From: Anaerolineaceae bacterium
GTDB taxonomy: Bacteria > Chloroflexota > Anaerolineae > Anaerolineales > Anaerolineaceae
Direction: 5' to 3'
Length of the DNA: 64,000 nt
Assembly (NCBI GenBank): GCA_002702705.1
Contig: PABH01000063.1
Span: 40,730-104,729, forward strand
This document shows positions 35,079-44,237 of this stretch, in pieces. The notes under the pieces are model-generated. The model was not told the DNA's origin. It did no database searches and saw only the letters and a program-made list of their open reading frames with translations. The stretch's first letter is position 1. Each line of letters starts with the position of its first letter. The translations under genes were made by a program, and so were the position numbers.

Positions 35079-35408
35079 TTTTGCGTCAGGTTTTTTCCAC
35101 TTCAACGTAATTTCATAATTTACACCAACTCCAATTTTCCCGATTGCCATATTTCCAAGCTCGCCCACAGTATTTATTCCGAACTTAACTTCAGCCTCAT
35201 TGACGTGTAATTCTTCAATCTCATTAAGAAGCAATTTTGCTTGTGCTTTCACATCCTTCAATGCATCCCGAAAACTCTTATTTGCTTTTGTGACGGCGAT
35301 TTCGCCATCCCCATGGGCAACTTTAACAATCCCACTTGTACTTTCATCAGGCATTTCTATAAGGATTTTTGCTCCATCTCCGAGATCATACTCAATATAA
35401 TTCTTCAT
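35055..35408 (-). CDS. Trypsin-co-occurring domain (Trypco1, CU044_2847-like) protein
   Basis: This 117-residue protein starts YIEYDLGDGAKILIEMPDE, has an AVTKANKSFRDALKDVKAQAKLLLNEI helix region (quoted in two parts: AVTKANKSFRDALKDVKAQ and AKLLLNEI) and ends with VGVNYEITLKWKKP. This is the pattern of the CU044_2847/Trypco1 family, named for its repeated occurrence with trypsin-like proteases in NTP-dependent conflict systems. A trypsin/NB-ARC/WD40 protein is encoded 10 kb away in the same island, which supports the link. The molecular role is unknown. Confidence 0.7.
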   Translation of the reverse strand: MKNYIEYDLGDGAKILIEMPDESTSGIVKVAHGDGEIAVTKANKSFRDALKDVKAQAKLLLNEIEELHVNEAEVKFGINTVGELGNMAIGKIGVGVNYEITLKWKKPDAKLTSKSSK

Positions 35409-36215
35409 GGTATTCTCCTATCAGGTTATTCTTGATTTTAATCCAACTGTATGTAGTTAAAACAGTCTGCTATACAAAGAGCTGTTTGCTTTGGTAGTGT
35501 TTTTCGGTCTCAAATAATTATACTTCAGCTATCTAGTGATTTTTCTATCGACTTTGCTGCAACGATCGGTAATTTACATCAACTTATTATGATCGACCAA
35601 TTTTGCCCTGTTGCAATGGATATTAAGGTGTATTATTAATGAACTAAAGGTGATTTAGCAGTCCCCCGTTTTAAGAAAGTAAACGTAGGCGATGTTCCAC
35701 CAATTCTTACAAAGAGAAAAACTTGTGAACTTGATGGGTACCATGACAACGACCATGTTATTAGTGTATCCTTTACGTTAGCAATAGTTTTATCTCTATC
35801 ACTTATCTTTAGGTCACCCTTCTTGCTCAATACTTGTAGCTTAAACTCATGTAATTTCGTTAATTGATAGTAATTAGAATAATACTTACTCAATTGGTAT
35901 ATTACAGAATAATTCAGCTTTAATCAATTGGGTATTTTAATGCTTGAACAGTGACAAAATGTTAATTAAATAATGACATTCCTCCGTATTTTTCGAATTG
36001 ATACTTTTTGATGTTGTAGGGTAAATGTTGAAGATGTAAAATGGTTTTATCTAAATGTAATTTGCTGGGGCAAGTAATGTACTGAGGTTTGGTTTATCAA
36101 AAGCATTTTTTTTGATAGAAACAAAAGCATAAAAAATGTATTTGTGAGTTATAGATAAAACTAGACGACAATCTGTATTAATTCAAGAAAAAATTTTTTT
36201 GCCAAACTAATTATT
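35409..36215. other. 800-bp stretch without a supported gene
   Basis: AT-rich. A frame at 35636-35893 (minus) lacks a ribosome site and looks like decayed sequence. The right part should hold the promoter of the biosynthetic operon. No known riboswitch was recognised. Confidence 0.5.
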
Positions 36216-37526
36216 ATGCAAATCATCCTATACAATCCAAAAACATCTCACGAGAGGCATTATAGTTTTTTTTGGATTCCATACTCGCTATTCTCACTTG
36301 CAAGTGTACTTAAACATCATGGTTTTTCTGTATTAATATTAGATGGTAATGTAACCGAAATTGATACTGAAAGCCTTTTAAACAATGTGGATATTACTGA
36401 AACTTTATGCGTAGGAATAAGTTGCATGACTGGTCATCAAATTACAGATGGATTGGACTTTGCGAAAACAATTCATCGGTACAAACCATCGATTCCTGTT
36501 GTTTGGGGCGGAACTCATCCAACCCTTTTCCCGAATCAGTGTTTGAATAATCCTGAAGTTCAATATGTAATTAGAGGATATGGTGAATTTGCTTTCTTAA
36601 ATTTGGTTGTTGCGCTACTCAAGAGGCAAGATATTGGTTTTATTGAAGGATTATGTCTAAAGATGCAAAGTGGTAATTTCATAACTAAACCAGCAACTAT
36701 TAATAACTTAAATAATATACCGGATTTTAAGTGGGATCTTATTGACCTGAATAAATATGTTCGAGATGATTCTGCGATTAGCAATCGTACAGTTAATTAT
36801 ATTTCAAGTAGAGGTTGTCCGTTTTCATGTGGGTTTTGCTCAGAAGTTGCCTTACATAAAAAAGTGTGGAAATCTTTTTCATCTGAAAGAACCGTACGAG
36901 ATGTGTTAACATTAACCGACTTAACAAATGCTAGTGGAGTGAAGTTCTATGATGCTAATTATTTTGTCGATGTGAAACGAGTAATGCAAATAAGCCAAAT
37001 GCTTGTGGACAACAAACTTAAATGGGCAGCATCAGCCCATCCTCAGAGATTATTAAAACTTGAAAAATATAATTGGAAAATTCTGGAAAAAAGCGGATGT
37101 ACACGTCTTCTTATAGGTGCTGAATCTGGGATGCAAGAAGTACTGGATTTTATTCATAAGCAACATAATGTGCAAGACACATTAGTTTTAGCAAAGAAAT
37201 TACGTGATTCTGGCATCGTCGGTAGCTTTACTTTTATTGTGGGATTTTTAGATAATGTTGATATTGAGGTAGAAAAAACATTAGAGATGTGTAAAGCCGT
37301 TAGAGAAATTTGGAAAAGGCATGAGACAAAAATTCATTTTTATGCTCCTTATCCTGGCACGCCACTATGGAATTATGCCATATCAAAAGGCTTCCAACCA
37401 CCTACTCAGTTAGAGGAGTGGGCTAATTTTAATTATTACAATGTTGAAACGGGATGGGTAGACCCAAAATATCAAAAGGTGGTTGATGAGTCAAACAAGG
37501 AAAATTGTCCTTATGTACATCTCTGA
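36216..37526 (+). CDS. B12-binding-domain radical SAM enzyme (first gene of the biosynthetic operon)
   Basis: Residues 1-150 are a cobalamin-binding-like Rossmann domain (IILYNPKTS, LGxSCMTGHQI-type loop, VVWGGTHPTLFP). The radical SAM core follows with CPFSCGFC (about C201, C205, C208) binding the [4Fe-4S] cluster. FLDNVDIEVEKTLEMCK and APYPGTPLWNYA are typical of this group. Such enzymes methylate unactivated carbons or rearrange rings. A DxHxxG cobalt-ligand motif is not obvious, so B12 may not be bound through His. It has no strong ribosome site and opens a nine-gene run. Confidence 0.85.
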   Translation: MQIILYNPKTSHERHYSFFWIPYSLFSLASVLKHHGFSVLILDGNVTEIDTESLLNNVDITETLCVGISCMTGHQITDGLDFAKTIHRYKPSIPVVWGGTHPTLFPNQCLNNPEVQYVIRGYGEFAFLNLVVALLKRQDIGFIEGLCLKMQSGNFITKPATINNLNNIPDFKWDLIDLNKYVRDDSAISNRTVNYISSRGCPFSCGFCSEVALHKKVWKSFSSERTVRDVLTLTDLTNASGVKFYDANYFVDVKRVMQISQMLVDNKLKWAASAHPQRLLKLEKYNWKILEKSGCTRLLIGAESGMQEVLDFIHKQHNVQDTLVLAKKLRDSGIVGSFTFIVGFLDNVDIEVEKTLEMCKAVREIWKRHETKIHFYAPYPGTPLWNYAISKGFQPPTQLEEWANFNYYNVETGWVDPKYQKVVDESNKENCPYVHL

Positions 37527-38550
37527 TTCTGATTTATTAAACAATCCTACACAAATACCTCAATTACGCATTGTTGTAACAAGTAGGTGTTTACACTCTT
37601 GTATTTATTGTCGCCCAGGCGGAGAAACATTTCCTGTGCCCTTTTTCAATGAGATGACACCCAAACAAATTGCCCTCTGTACCGAAAGACTTGTTGAGAA
37701 AGGGGTCAATGAAATAAAAATTACTGGTGGTGAACCGTTACTAAGAAATGATATTTTTGAAATTATTGGATTGTTGAACAAATTGAAGATTCAGCATTTG
37801 GAGCTTATCACTAGATATATTAAAGATAAGGAACAATTATCTAGGTTGCTCTCTAGTGAAATAAACATTTTAAATTTTAGTCTAGATACTGTTTCACTAC
37901 CGCAATGGAAGCAGATTATGGGAAATGATAATTTGCTAAACTATCTGAATTTCATCGAAATTGCTGCTAAAAAGAAAAAGATAAAAATCAACACTGTTAT
38001 TTTAAGAGGAATCAATGATAACATTTCAGACGTAAATAACCTTATAACATATTTGCAGAACATGGGTGGAGGAACAATAAAATTTCTAGACTACATCTCA
38101 GATATTCCAGAGTATACGCCATCTGAAAATCAACTGTCTAGTAATCTAAATTTCTTGGTAGATTATTTAGAGGATAAATCTTTAGCTTATGAAACCATTA
38201 CCGCAGCAGGGGGTCTTGGACATCCTATGAAAAAAATAAAATTGCCTGGCGAAATTGAGATTCTAGTGAAATCAGCAGATGCTGGAGCGTTTTATGGTGA
38301 TATATGTTTCAGTTGCTCAAATTATCCTTGTCATGATGCTATTATGGCATTGAGACTTACTCCTGATGGCAAACTTCAACGTTGCCTAAGAAGAAATGAC
38401 AATCTCCTTGATATCCAAGGTGAAATTTTTCATGGCTGTGAAATGACATTGGTGGATAAAGCATTAGATACATACAGAACAGCGAGATTTCATACTCGAA
38501 ATGAGATACTACAGCTTAGGCAAAAGGCAATCGATAATGAAAAAATTTAA
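37516..38550 (+). CDS. MoaA-like radical SAM enzyme
   Basis: The start at 37516 gives 344 residues and an 11-bp overlap with the preceding gene. CLHSCIYC (about C25, C29, C32) is the radical SAM motif, and KITGGEPLLR matches MoaA. The C-terminus has a second cluster site CFSC...LTPDGKLQRCL like MoaA, which uses that cluster to hold GTP. The MoaA C-terminal GG tail is absent (ends DNEKI), and the chromosomal moaA is elsewhere (59899). So this is a paralogue that may cyclise a nucleotide or similar substrate for a specialised product. Confidence 0.82.
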   Translation, partial: YISDSDLLNNPTQIPQLRIVVTSRCLHSCIYCRPGGETFPVPFFNEMTPKQIALCTERLVEKGVNEIKITGGEPLLRNDIFEIIGLLNKLKIQHLELITRYIKDKEQLSRLLSSEINILNFSLDTVSLPQWKQIMGNDNLLNYLNFIEIAAKKKKIKINTVILRGINDNISDVNNLITYLQNMGGGTIKFLDYISDIPEYTPSENQLSSNLNFLVDYLEDKSLAYETITAAGGLGHPMKKIKLPGEIEILVKSADAGAFYGDICFSCSNYPCHDAIMALRLTPDGKLQRCLRRNDNLLDIQGEIFHGCEMTLVDKALDTYRTARFHTRNEILQLRQKAIDNEKI

Positions 38551-39898
38551 CACAATTTTGTTAATAAACCCACCTTATGAAAGAGCTGGAGTGTCCGAAT
38601 CTGTATCTAGTGTTTCGATATCCCTAAGTCTGGCAATGTTAGGCGCAATTTGTCAGAATTTGGGAAGGAATACAAAGGTTTTAGATTTAAATCTATATTT
38701 TGACTGGACGGATCGTCTTTTGTTAACTGTTCATGATTACGAACCGGACTTGGTGGGTATTACATTCACCACACCTACTTATTATCTCGCAAATGAAATT
38801 GCAAAAACTATAAAACGAGAAAATGAAAAAGACGTAACAATTGTTGGTGGGGGAGCACATGCTACTGCATTGCCAAGAGAAACACTTATGGGCTCGGCCT
38901 TTGACGGATTAGCAATAGGTGAGGCTGACTTGAGTTTCCAAGAACTTATTAAAACAGCAGATAAAAACACTCCTGGCTGGTTTTGGAAATCTGATAATAA
39001 TTTTGTTAAAACTGGTGTGTTTCCCCAGATATCATTTTTGGATAATTTGCCTCATGGTGCTTTTGATTTATTTGACACTGAAAAATATATTTATCCAGAA
39101 GAAACATCACGAAAAAATCCTGTTTGTCTCCTTGAAACATCAAGGGGATGTTATGCTAAGTGTTCTTTTTGTAATAAAAATATATTTGGCCATAGAATCA
39201 GAAAAAAATCATCTAGAAGAATTGTAGATGAAATTGAGTATATTCTTTCCTGCGGCTTTGGAGAAATCCATTTGTCAGACGATTCTTTTACTGCTGATTT
39301 GAACCATGCAAAAGGTATGTGTGATGAAATCTTGGCAAGAGGGTTGAAGTTCCCGTGGGTACCAAGAAGTGGCATACGTGTGGATCGAATTACTGGGAAA
39401 GTTTTAGAAATAATGAGAAAAGCAGGATGTTATCATGTTCCGTTTGGAATCGAATCTGGTTCGCAAAATGTAATAAATCGAATAAATAAAGGAATTACAA
39501 TTGAACAGGTTAGAAATTCTGTAAAAATCGCTAAAGAATTAGAGTTTGAAACGACGGGATACTTTATGATAGGACTTCCTGGCGAAACTGTTGAGACCTT
39601 AATGAAAACTTTGGATTTTGCGTCTGAACTTCAATTGGATCATGTTAAGTTTGGTTTCACTATCCCGCTGCCCGGAACACCTATGTTTGAAGAGTTGGAG
39701 GAAATCGGTAACTTATTAACAAGAGATTGGAATAAGTTTACCTATACTACCCCCTCGTGGGAAATCTTTGGTTTTGAAGATAAACGTTTACGTGCTTTTA
39801 TAGAATCGGTCCAGTTCAATGACCATATTCTTGTTGACATTGCAAACAAATCTTTGCATTTTGATTATAATAAAAAGAATTATGTTCTCAATAAATAA
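38537..39898 (+). CDS. B12-binding-domain radical SAM enzyme (second of the operon)
   Basis: The ATG at 38537 overlaps the previous gene by 14 bp and gives 453 residues. The N-terminal half is a B12-binding-like domain (ILLINPPYERAG, LVGITFTTPTYY, TIVGGGAHATALP). The radical SAM motif is CYAKCSFC (about C204, C208, C211), followed by IGLPGETVETLMKTLDFA. It is clearly different from the first B12-type enzyme in the operon, so the two probably act at different steps. Family call firm, reaction unknown. Confidence 0.85.
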   Translation: MKKFNTILLINPPYERAGVSESVSSVSISLSLAMLGAICQNLGRNTKVLDLNLYFDWTDRLLLTVHDYEPDLVGITFTTPTYYLANEIAKTIKRENEKDVTIVGGGAHATALPRETLMGSAFDGLAIGEADLSFQELIKTADKNTPGWFWKSDNNFVKTGVFPQISFLDNLPHGAFDLFDTEKYIYPEETSRKNPVCLLETSRGCYAKCSFCNKNIFGHRIRKKSSRRIVDEIEYILSCGFGEIHLSDDSFTADLNHAKGMCDEILARGLKFPWVPRSGIRVDRITGKVLEIMRKAGCYHVPFGIESGSQNVINRINKGITIEQVRNSVKIAKELEFETTGYFMIGLPGETVETLMKTLDFASELQLDHVKFGFTIPLPGTPMFEELEEIGNLLTRDWNKFTYTTPSWEIFGFEDKRLRAFIESVQFNDHILVDIANKSLHFDYNKKNYVLNK

Positions 39899-40628
39899 AC
39901 GGTTGAGTGTGGATATCCATGTTCACACAATCGCAAGCGGACACGCGTTTTCTACCATTTCTGAATTATGTAGTGAAGCTGGAAAACATCAAGTTCGGAT
40001 GGTAGGAATAGCGGATCATGGGCCGAGTATGCAAGGTGCTCCCCATTTAGGTTATTTTCGCATGAGACCGGATATAAGAGAAATTAAATCAGACTGTGAA
40101 CTTCTATTTGGCTGTGAAGCTAACATTATTTCCGTTGCAGGTAATATCGATTTGCCTCAGAATGCCTTGGAAGAACTGGATTATTTTTTAGTTGGTTTGC
40201 ATAATTACACCCCATATTCAGAAGTGCAAAATTCCACAAAGAACAATACCAATGCCATCGTTAATTGTATTCAAAAGATAAAGCCACTGGCTATTTCACA
40301 TCCAATTCACCCTGGGTTTAAAGTTGAAATTGAACCAATTATTTCCGTCGCGCAGTTTTATGGCGTCGCATTAGAGATAAATAATCGGGTTCTTAATCGC
40401 TATTCTTCAGAAGTTGACGTAGTACCCAATACGAAAAAATTAATAGAGTTTGCGATGGAACGAAAAGTTAAACTGCTAATAAGCAGTGATTGTCATTATT
40501 GTGGTCAAATTGGTGATATTAGTTCAATTCTCAAATGGTTTCCTAATATAAATGAAACCGCAGATAGTGTGATAAATAATTCAACAGATACGCTGAAGAA
40601 AGAATTATTCAAAGACGATGCGAAATAA
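39882..40628 (+). CDS. PHP-domain phosphoesterase
   Basis: With ATG 39882 it has 248 residues and overlaps the previous gene by 17 bp. Metal-binding motifs of the PHP fold are intact: VDIHVHT (D11, H13, H15), IADHGPSM, FGCEANI, and LLISSDCHY near the end. PHP proteins of this YcdX/HisK type remove phosphate from small molecules. In this operon it probably dephosphorylates a pathway intermediate, as expected if the product starts from a nucleotide. Confidence 0.85.
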   Translation: MFSINKRLSVDIHVHTIASGHAFSTISELCSEAGKHQVRMVGIADHGPSMQGAPHLGYFRMRPDIREIKSDCELLFGCEANIISVAGNIDLPQNALEELDYFLVGLHNYTPYSEVQNSTKNNTNAIVNCIQKIKPLAISHPIHPGFKVEIEPIISVAQFYGVALEINNRVLNRYSSEVDVVPNTKKLIEFAMERKVKLLISSDCHYCGQIGDISSILKWFPNINETADSVINNSTDTLKKELFKDDAK

Positions 40629-41355
40629 TAAAAAAAACCAATTGTTGTGTGATCGAAAAATACTTGTTACAGGGGCATCCGGAGGTATCGGGTTCGCAGT
40701 GACGCATATGTTACTGGAAAATGGGGCGATTGTTTATGCAGTATGTAATAAAAATTGTCATAAATTGACCTCGCTTATTGAGCAATATAATAATTTACAG
40801 ATTGTTAATATTGATTTGGATCATTTTATAGATAAAGATAAGTTGAACTTACCAGCCATAGATAGTTTAATTTATTGTGCTGGAGCACCATCGTTACTTT
40901 CTATTGAAAATGCAACCCATGACGAACTAAGTAAACAACTTCAGCTCCATGTTTTAGCCCCGCTTTTATTAGTCCAAAAATTGTTTTCAATAAATACACC
41001 GTACTTTAAGGACATTATACTTTTGTCGTCGATAGCAGGCGTTAATTTAAACCATAAAAGTGGTGCTTATGGTTTGTCTAAGGCATGTGAAATTAGCCTT
41101 TCGAAGATGTTAGGTAATTGGTTGGGACCGTTAGGTGTAAGAGTAAATACAATTGCACCAAACTGGGTATCAACTGAAATGGCGGATTTTGTAATTGGCG
41201 CTAGTGGACAGGAGGTCGATGATGTAAAAAGATCTTTTGTAGAGAATGATTTTTTACAACCAACCGAAATTGCTCAATTATGTTATATGATATTAACAAG
41301 TAAAATAAGTCACTTACACAATCAAATATTTGTTCTTGATCTTCTAAAATCATAA
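40618..41355 (+). CDS. Short-chain dehydrogenase/reductase
   Basis: This 245-residue protein has the NAD(P)-binding TGASGGIG (about 18-25), IYCAGAPS in place of NNAG, catalytic Ser in LLSSIAG and YGLSK (Tyr, Lys). RVNTIAPNWVSTEMA is the usual later motif. Such enzymes reduce ketones or oxidise alcohols. The start overlaps the PHP gene by 11 bp, so it is tightly coupled. Substrate unknown. Confidence 0.88.
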   Translation: MRNNKKNQLLCDRKILVTGASGGIGFAVTHMLLENGAIVYAVCNKNCHKLTSLIEQYNNLQIVNIDLDHFIDKDKLNLPAIDSLIYCAGAPSLLSIENATHDELSKQLQLHVLAPLLLVQKLFSINTPYFKDIILLSSIAGVNLNHKSGAYGLSKACEISLSKMLGNWLGPLGVRVNTIAPNWVSTEMADFVIGASGQEVDDVKRSFVENDFLQPTEIAQLCYMILTSKISHLHNQIFVLDLLKS

Positions 41356-41380
41356 TCATAAAGAAACGTTGGAGGTTGAA

Positions 41381-42361
41381 ATGCAACAGACCAAGGCACG
41401 ACTTATTCTCGAAAGGTCGCTAATTCCAATCGGCGTTTATTCTTTTGAATTTGCATGTACACATTATGTAATACCACCATGGTATAGTAATGAAGGGAAG
41501 TTGTATCGCGTTTTAAGATTTAATAATGACGATGTGTTTCTAGTTAGTATGCATTCAGATAATCCGCTCCGTAGTACACGAATCTCATATAGTGTTTATG
41601 GTGACAAAGAGTTATCTGATTTGAATGCTAAGAGAATTGAAGAAACCCTTTATCGAAGTTTACAACTTGTAGCTCCCATAAATGCGAAGATTCAAGATAT
41701 TGCGAAAGATGATCCTGTTGTTTTAGCTGCCCTGAATCATAATGGTATATCAAGGGGAAAGCTATATCCTGATTTGTTTGAAGCATTGTGCGGCATTGTT
41801 TGTGCACAAAGAGCATCCTTTTCTCGTGTTCCAAAAATGATGGGGTGTTTAGCCTATGCATTAGCTCCACATATTGTTATCGATGAAGGGGAATTTGCAG
41901 CCTTCCCGAGGCCGGATGAAATTATAAGAGGAGGATTAGATGCTCTTGTTAATTGTGGATTAGGCTTTCGTGCAAAGAGGATCTATGAATTATCAAAATC
42001 ATGGATTGAAATAGACTTAGAATCTAACCTTGGGTTGTCACCCGAAGATTTAATCCCAAAACTACAACAGTTATTTGGAGTTGGCCCATATACTGCTAAT
42101 CTTGCCGTAACATTAACTACAGGTAAAGCTCAGGCGCCTCACATAGATTCTTATGTTTGCGCGCTTTTATCACATTTTTATTTTGAAAATCAAGAAGTAG
42201 AAGAAAGTATTGCGCTAAAGTTTGTGATAGATAGATGGGGAGATGCGGCTGAAAAAATTATTGATTTGTTAACCACGGATACACAAGAATGGGCTTCTCC
42301 ACTCGGTTATGAACTTAAAGTTAAATCTGGAGCAAAATCAAAATACGTTCAAAAAATTTGA
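41381..42361 (+). CDS. HhH-GPD family DNA glycosylase-like protein
   Basis: The ATG at 41381, 5 bases after GGAGG, is chosen (326 residues). An AlkA/OGG1-type core is present: LCGIVCAQRASFSRV, the helix-hairpin-helix LFGVGPYTANLA (about 231-242) and the catalytic Asp in HIDSYV (about 254). Such enzymes excise damaged bases; some protect producers of DNA-alkylating antibiotics. In a biosynthetic operon it could be a resistance factor or act on a nucleoside N-glycosidic bond. The N-terminal 110 residues resemble an AlkA-type accessory domain. Confidence 0.8.
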   Translation: MQQTKARLILERSLIPIGVYSFEFACTHYVIPPWYSNEGKLYRVLRFNNDDVFLVSMHSDNPLRSTRISYSVYGDKELSDLNAKRIEETLYRSLQLVAPINAKIQDIAKDDPVVLAALNHNGISRGKLYPDLFEALCGIVCAQRASFSRVPKMMGCLAYALAPHIVIDEGEFAAFPRPDEIIRGGLDALVNCGLGFRAKRIYELSKSWIEIDLESNLGLSPEDLIPKLQQLFGVGPYTANLAVTLTTGKAQAPHIDSYVCALLSHFYFENQEVEESIALKFVIDRWGDAAEKIIDLLTTDTQEWASPLGYELKVKSGAKSKYVQKI

Positions 42362-42369
42362 GGAGTATT

Positions 42370-43269
42370 ATGGATCCTTTGGTCGAGAAAGATTTGGTTT
42401 TGAAAGCGATGCGTGGTGTTTTTCAGGACCAAGGTTTTCTTGAAGTTACTACGCCAGTCCGAAGACTAACATCGAGTGTTCCATTTCCTCGCGTTGCAGT
42501 TGGCGTTGAGGGATATCTACGTGATTCAATGGAAATGTCCCTTAGGTATGTGCTTCAATATCACCCCAAAATATTTGAAATAGGTGTCTGTTTTCGAAAT
42601 GAGTCGGATATCGAATCAAGAACCAAATCACCCGAATTCACAATGTTGGAGACCTATGCAGTTGATAAGTCATTAGATTACTTTGTCGATATTATAATAA
42701 GGATAATCCATCAACTCAGAAGCGATGTTAAATTCGAGACGGTGTCCGTTGCAGATATTATAAAAGATGACTTATGTGTTGATTTGAATGTCGAACCAGA
42801 TGAGGTGCTGGCTGAGAAAATTGTGAAAAAAACTGATTTAAATATCAAGACTCCTTTATATGCGCTGGTAAACTACTATATTGAAAGATACATTGAGCCT
42901 TTGAGTCAAGACAAATTTGTATTTTTTACAGACTATCCTTTATGCACGATTTCAAGTGCAAAAAAACGCCAAGGAACAAGATCCATTATTAATCGATTTG
43001 AGCTGTTTGGTAAGGGCATTGAAATTGCAAATGCTTATGAGGATGAAGATGATATTATGGACTTCATACATAGAGCAAAAAATGTGGGTTTATTTGGCTA
43101 TGAAGAAGAAATAATTACTGAGACAATTTCCAAAGGATTATTGTCGGCAAAAACTGTTGGCTTAGGTATTGGGGTTGAAAGGTTAAGTATGGCTATATTT
43201 GAAAGGGAAAATATTCAAGCATATTTTCCGTCTAAGCCCTTTTCTTTTCAACATGTGAGAAATTTATGA
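42370..43269 (+). CDS. Stand-alone class II aminoacyl-tRNA synthetase-like ligase (EpmA/LysRS catalytic-domain type)
   Basis: ATG 42370, 4 bases after GAGGAG, gives 299 residues, the length of a catalytic core without an anticodon domain. Class II motif 2 is FEIGVCFRNE (R76) followed by EFTMLE (89-94); motif 3 is GLGIGVERLSM (about 265-275). EpmA is the closest well-known type and attaches beta-lysine to EF-P. No lysine aminomutase of EpmB type is evident beside it, so it more likely activates an amino acid for attachment to a small molecule made by this operon. Confidence 0.82.
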   Translation: MDPLVEKDLVLKAMRGVFQDQGFLEVTTPVRRLTSSVPFPRVAVGVEGYLRDSMEMSLRYVLQYHPKIFEIGVCFRNESDIESRTKSPEFTMLETYAVDKSLDYFVDIIIRIIHQLRSDVKFETVSVADIIKDDLCVDLNVEPDEVLAEKIVKKTDLNIKTPLYALVNYYIERYIEPLSQDKFVFFTDYPLCTISSAKKRQGTRSIINRFELFGKGIEIANAYEDEDDIMDFIHRAKNVGLFGYEEEIITETISKGLLSAKTVGLGIGVERLSMAIFERENIQAYFPSKPFSFQHVRNL

Positions 43270-43283
43270 AATGTGAGGCGTTT

Positions 43284-44225
43284 ATGTTCAGTAAGAATAT
43301 TCTAAAGCCCAAAACGTTGAGACTAGGTGATACAGTGAGTTTGGTATCGGTTTCGTCGCCCGTACCGGAAGATGTTATTGAAGCAAGCAGAGACTACCTG
43401 TTAAGTTTGGGACTTAATGTAGTAGTTGGAAAGAATGTAGGAAAACGATTTGGTTACATGGCTGGCACAATTCAAGATCGAATTCATGATTTACATACAG
43501 CATTTTATGATGAAAATATATCTGCAATTTTTTGTGCGTATGGGGGTACAAGTTCGAACCAGATATTACCTTATATTGACTATTCACTAATACGAAAAAA
43601 CAACAAGATTTTCATGGGATTAAGCGATTCAAGTTCGATTTCTTTAGCCATTTATGCTAAATCTAATTGTATCTCATTTCACGGCCCAACGGGCTATAAT
43701 TTTGGGCAAGAGGGGATGAGTGCGTATACTGAAAAATACTTCAAAAAAGTCCTTTTTTCATCAGACCCACTTGGGACAATTGAGACTGATAATGATTGGG
43801 TGGCCATTAAAAAGGGCTTTGCAGAGGGTGAAGTAATCGGTGCAAATTTATCTATAATACAAAGCCTGATAGGAACTCCATTCGAGCCTGATTGGAGAAA
43901 AAAAATACTTTTTTGGGAAGATTTATTTATGGAATACCATACTATTGATCTTATACTGACTCAACTCAAGATTGCTGGAATCCTTCACCAAATAGCTGGT
44001 ATGGTGATTGGAAAACTGGTGGAGTGTAAAGAAGAAGAGTATGAGACTGATGAAACCTTTGAAGAAATAATTTCCAGAATTTGTCAAGATTCTAATTTTC
44101 CCATCTTGAGTAACGTAAACTTAGGGCACACCAAGGATAAAATTTCTATCCCAATCGGTACAAGAGCTAAGTTATTGGTTGGGGAAACAATCAACTTTGA
44201 ATTTACAGAATCTGCCACTCAATAA
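43284..44225 (+). CDS. S66 peptidase (LD-carboxypeptidase/MccF-like)
   Basis: ATG 43284 has GTGAGGCG upstream and is preferred; an ATG at 43266 overlaps the preceding stop. The 313 residues include SLVSVSSPV, CAYGGTSSNQIL, the nucleophile region FMGLSDSSS and FHGPTGYNFG, all matching family S66. The family comprises murein LD-carboxypeptidases and MccF, which gives immunity to microcin C by cutting the aminoacyl-nucleotide bond. Lying directly after an amino-acid-activating ligase, an immunity role is attractive but is inference. Confidence 0.83.
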   Translation: MFSKNILKPKTLRLGDTVSLVSVSSPVPEDVIEASRDYLLSLGLNVVVGKNVGKRFGYMAGTIQDRIHDLHTAFYDENISAIFCAYGGTSSNQILPYIDYSLIRKNNKIFMGLSDSSSISLAIYAKSNCISFHGPTGYNFGQEGMSAYTEKYFKKVLFSSDPLGTIETDNDWVAIKKGFAEGEVIGANLSIIQSLIGTPFEPDWRKKILFWEDLFMEYHTIDLILTQLKIAGILHQIAGMVIGKLVECKEEEYETDETFEEIISRICQDSNFPILSNVNLGHTKDKISIPIGTRAKLLVGETINFEFTESATQ

Positions 44226-44237
44226 AGGTTTGTTCTT

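Noticed and set aside
35636..35893. Minus-strand 85-codon frame
   Set aside because: It starts with TTG without a ribosome site, has no recognisable protein features and lies in decayed-looking AT-rich DNA.
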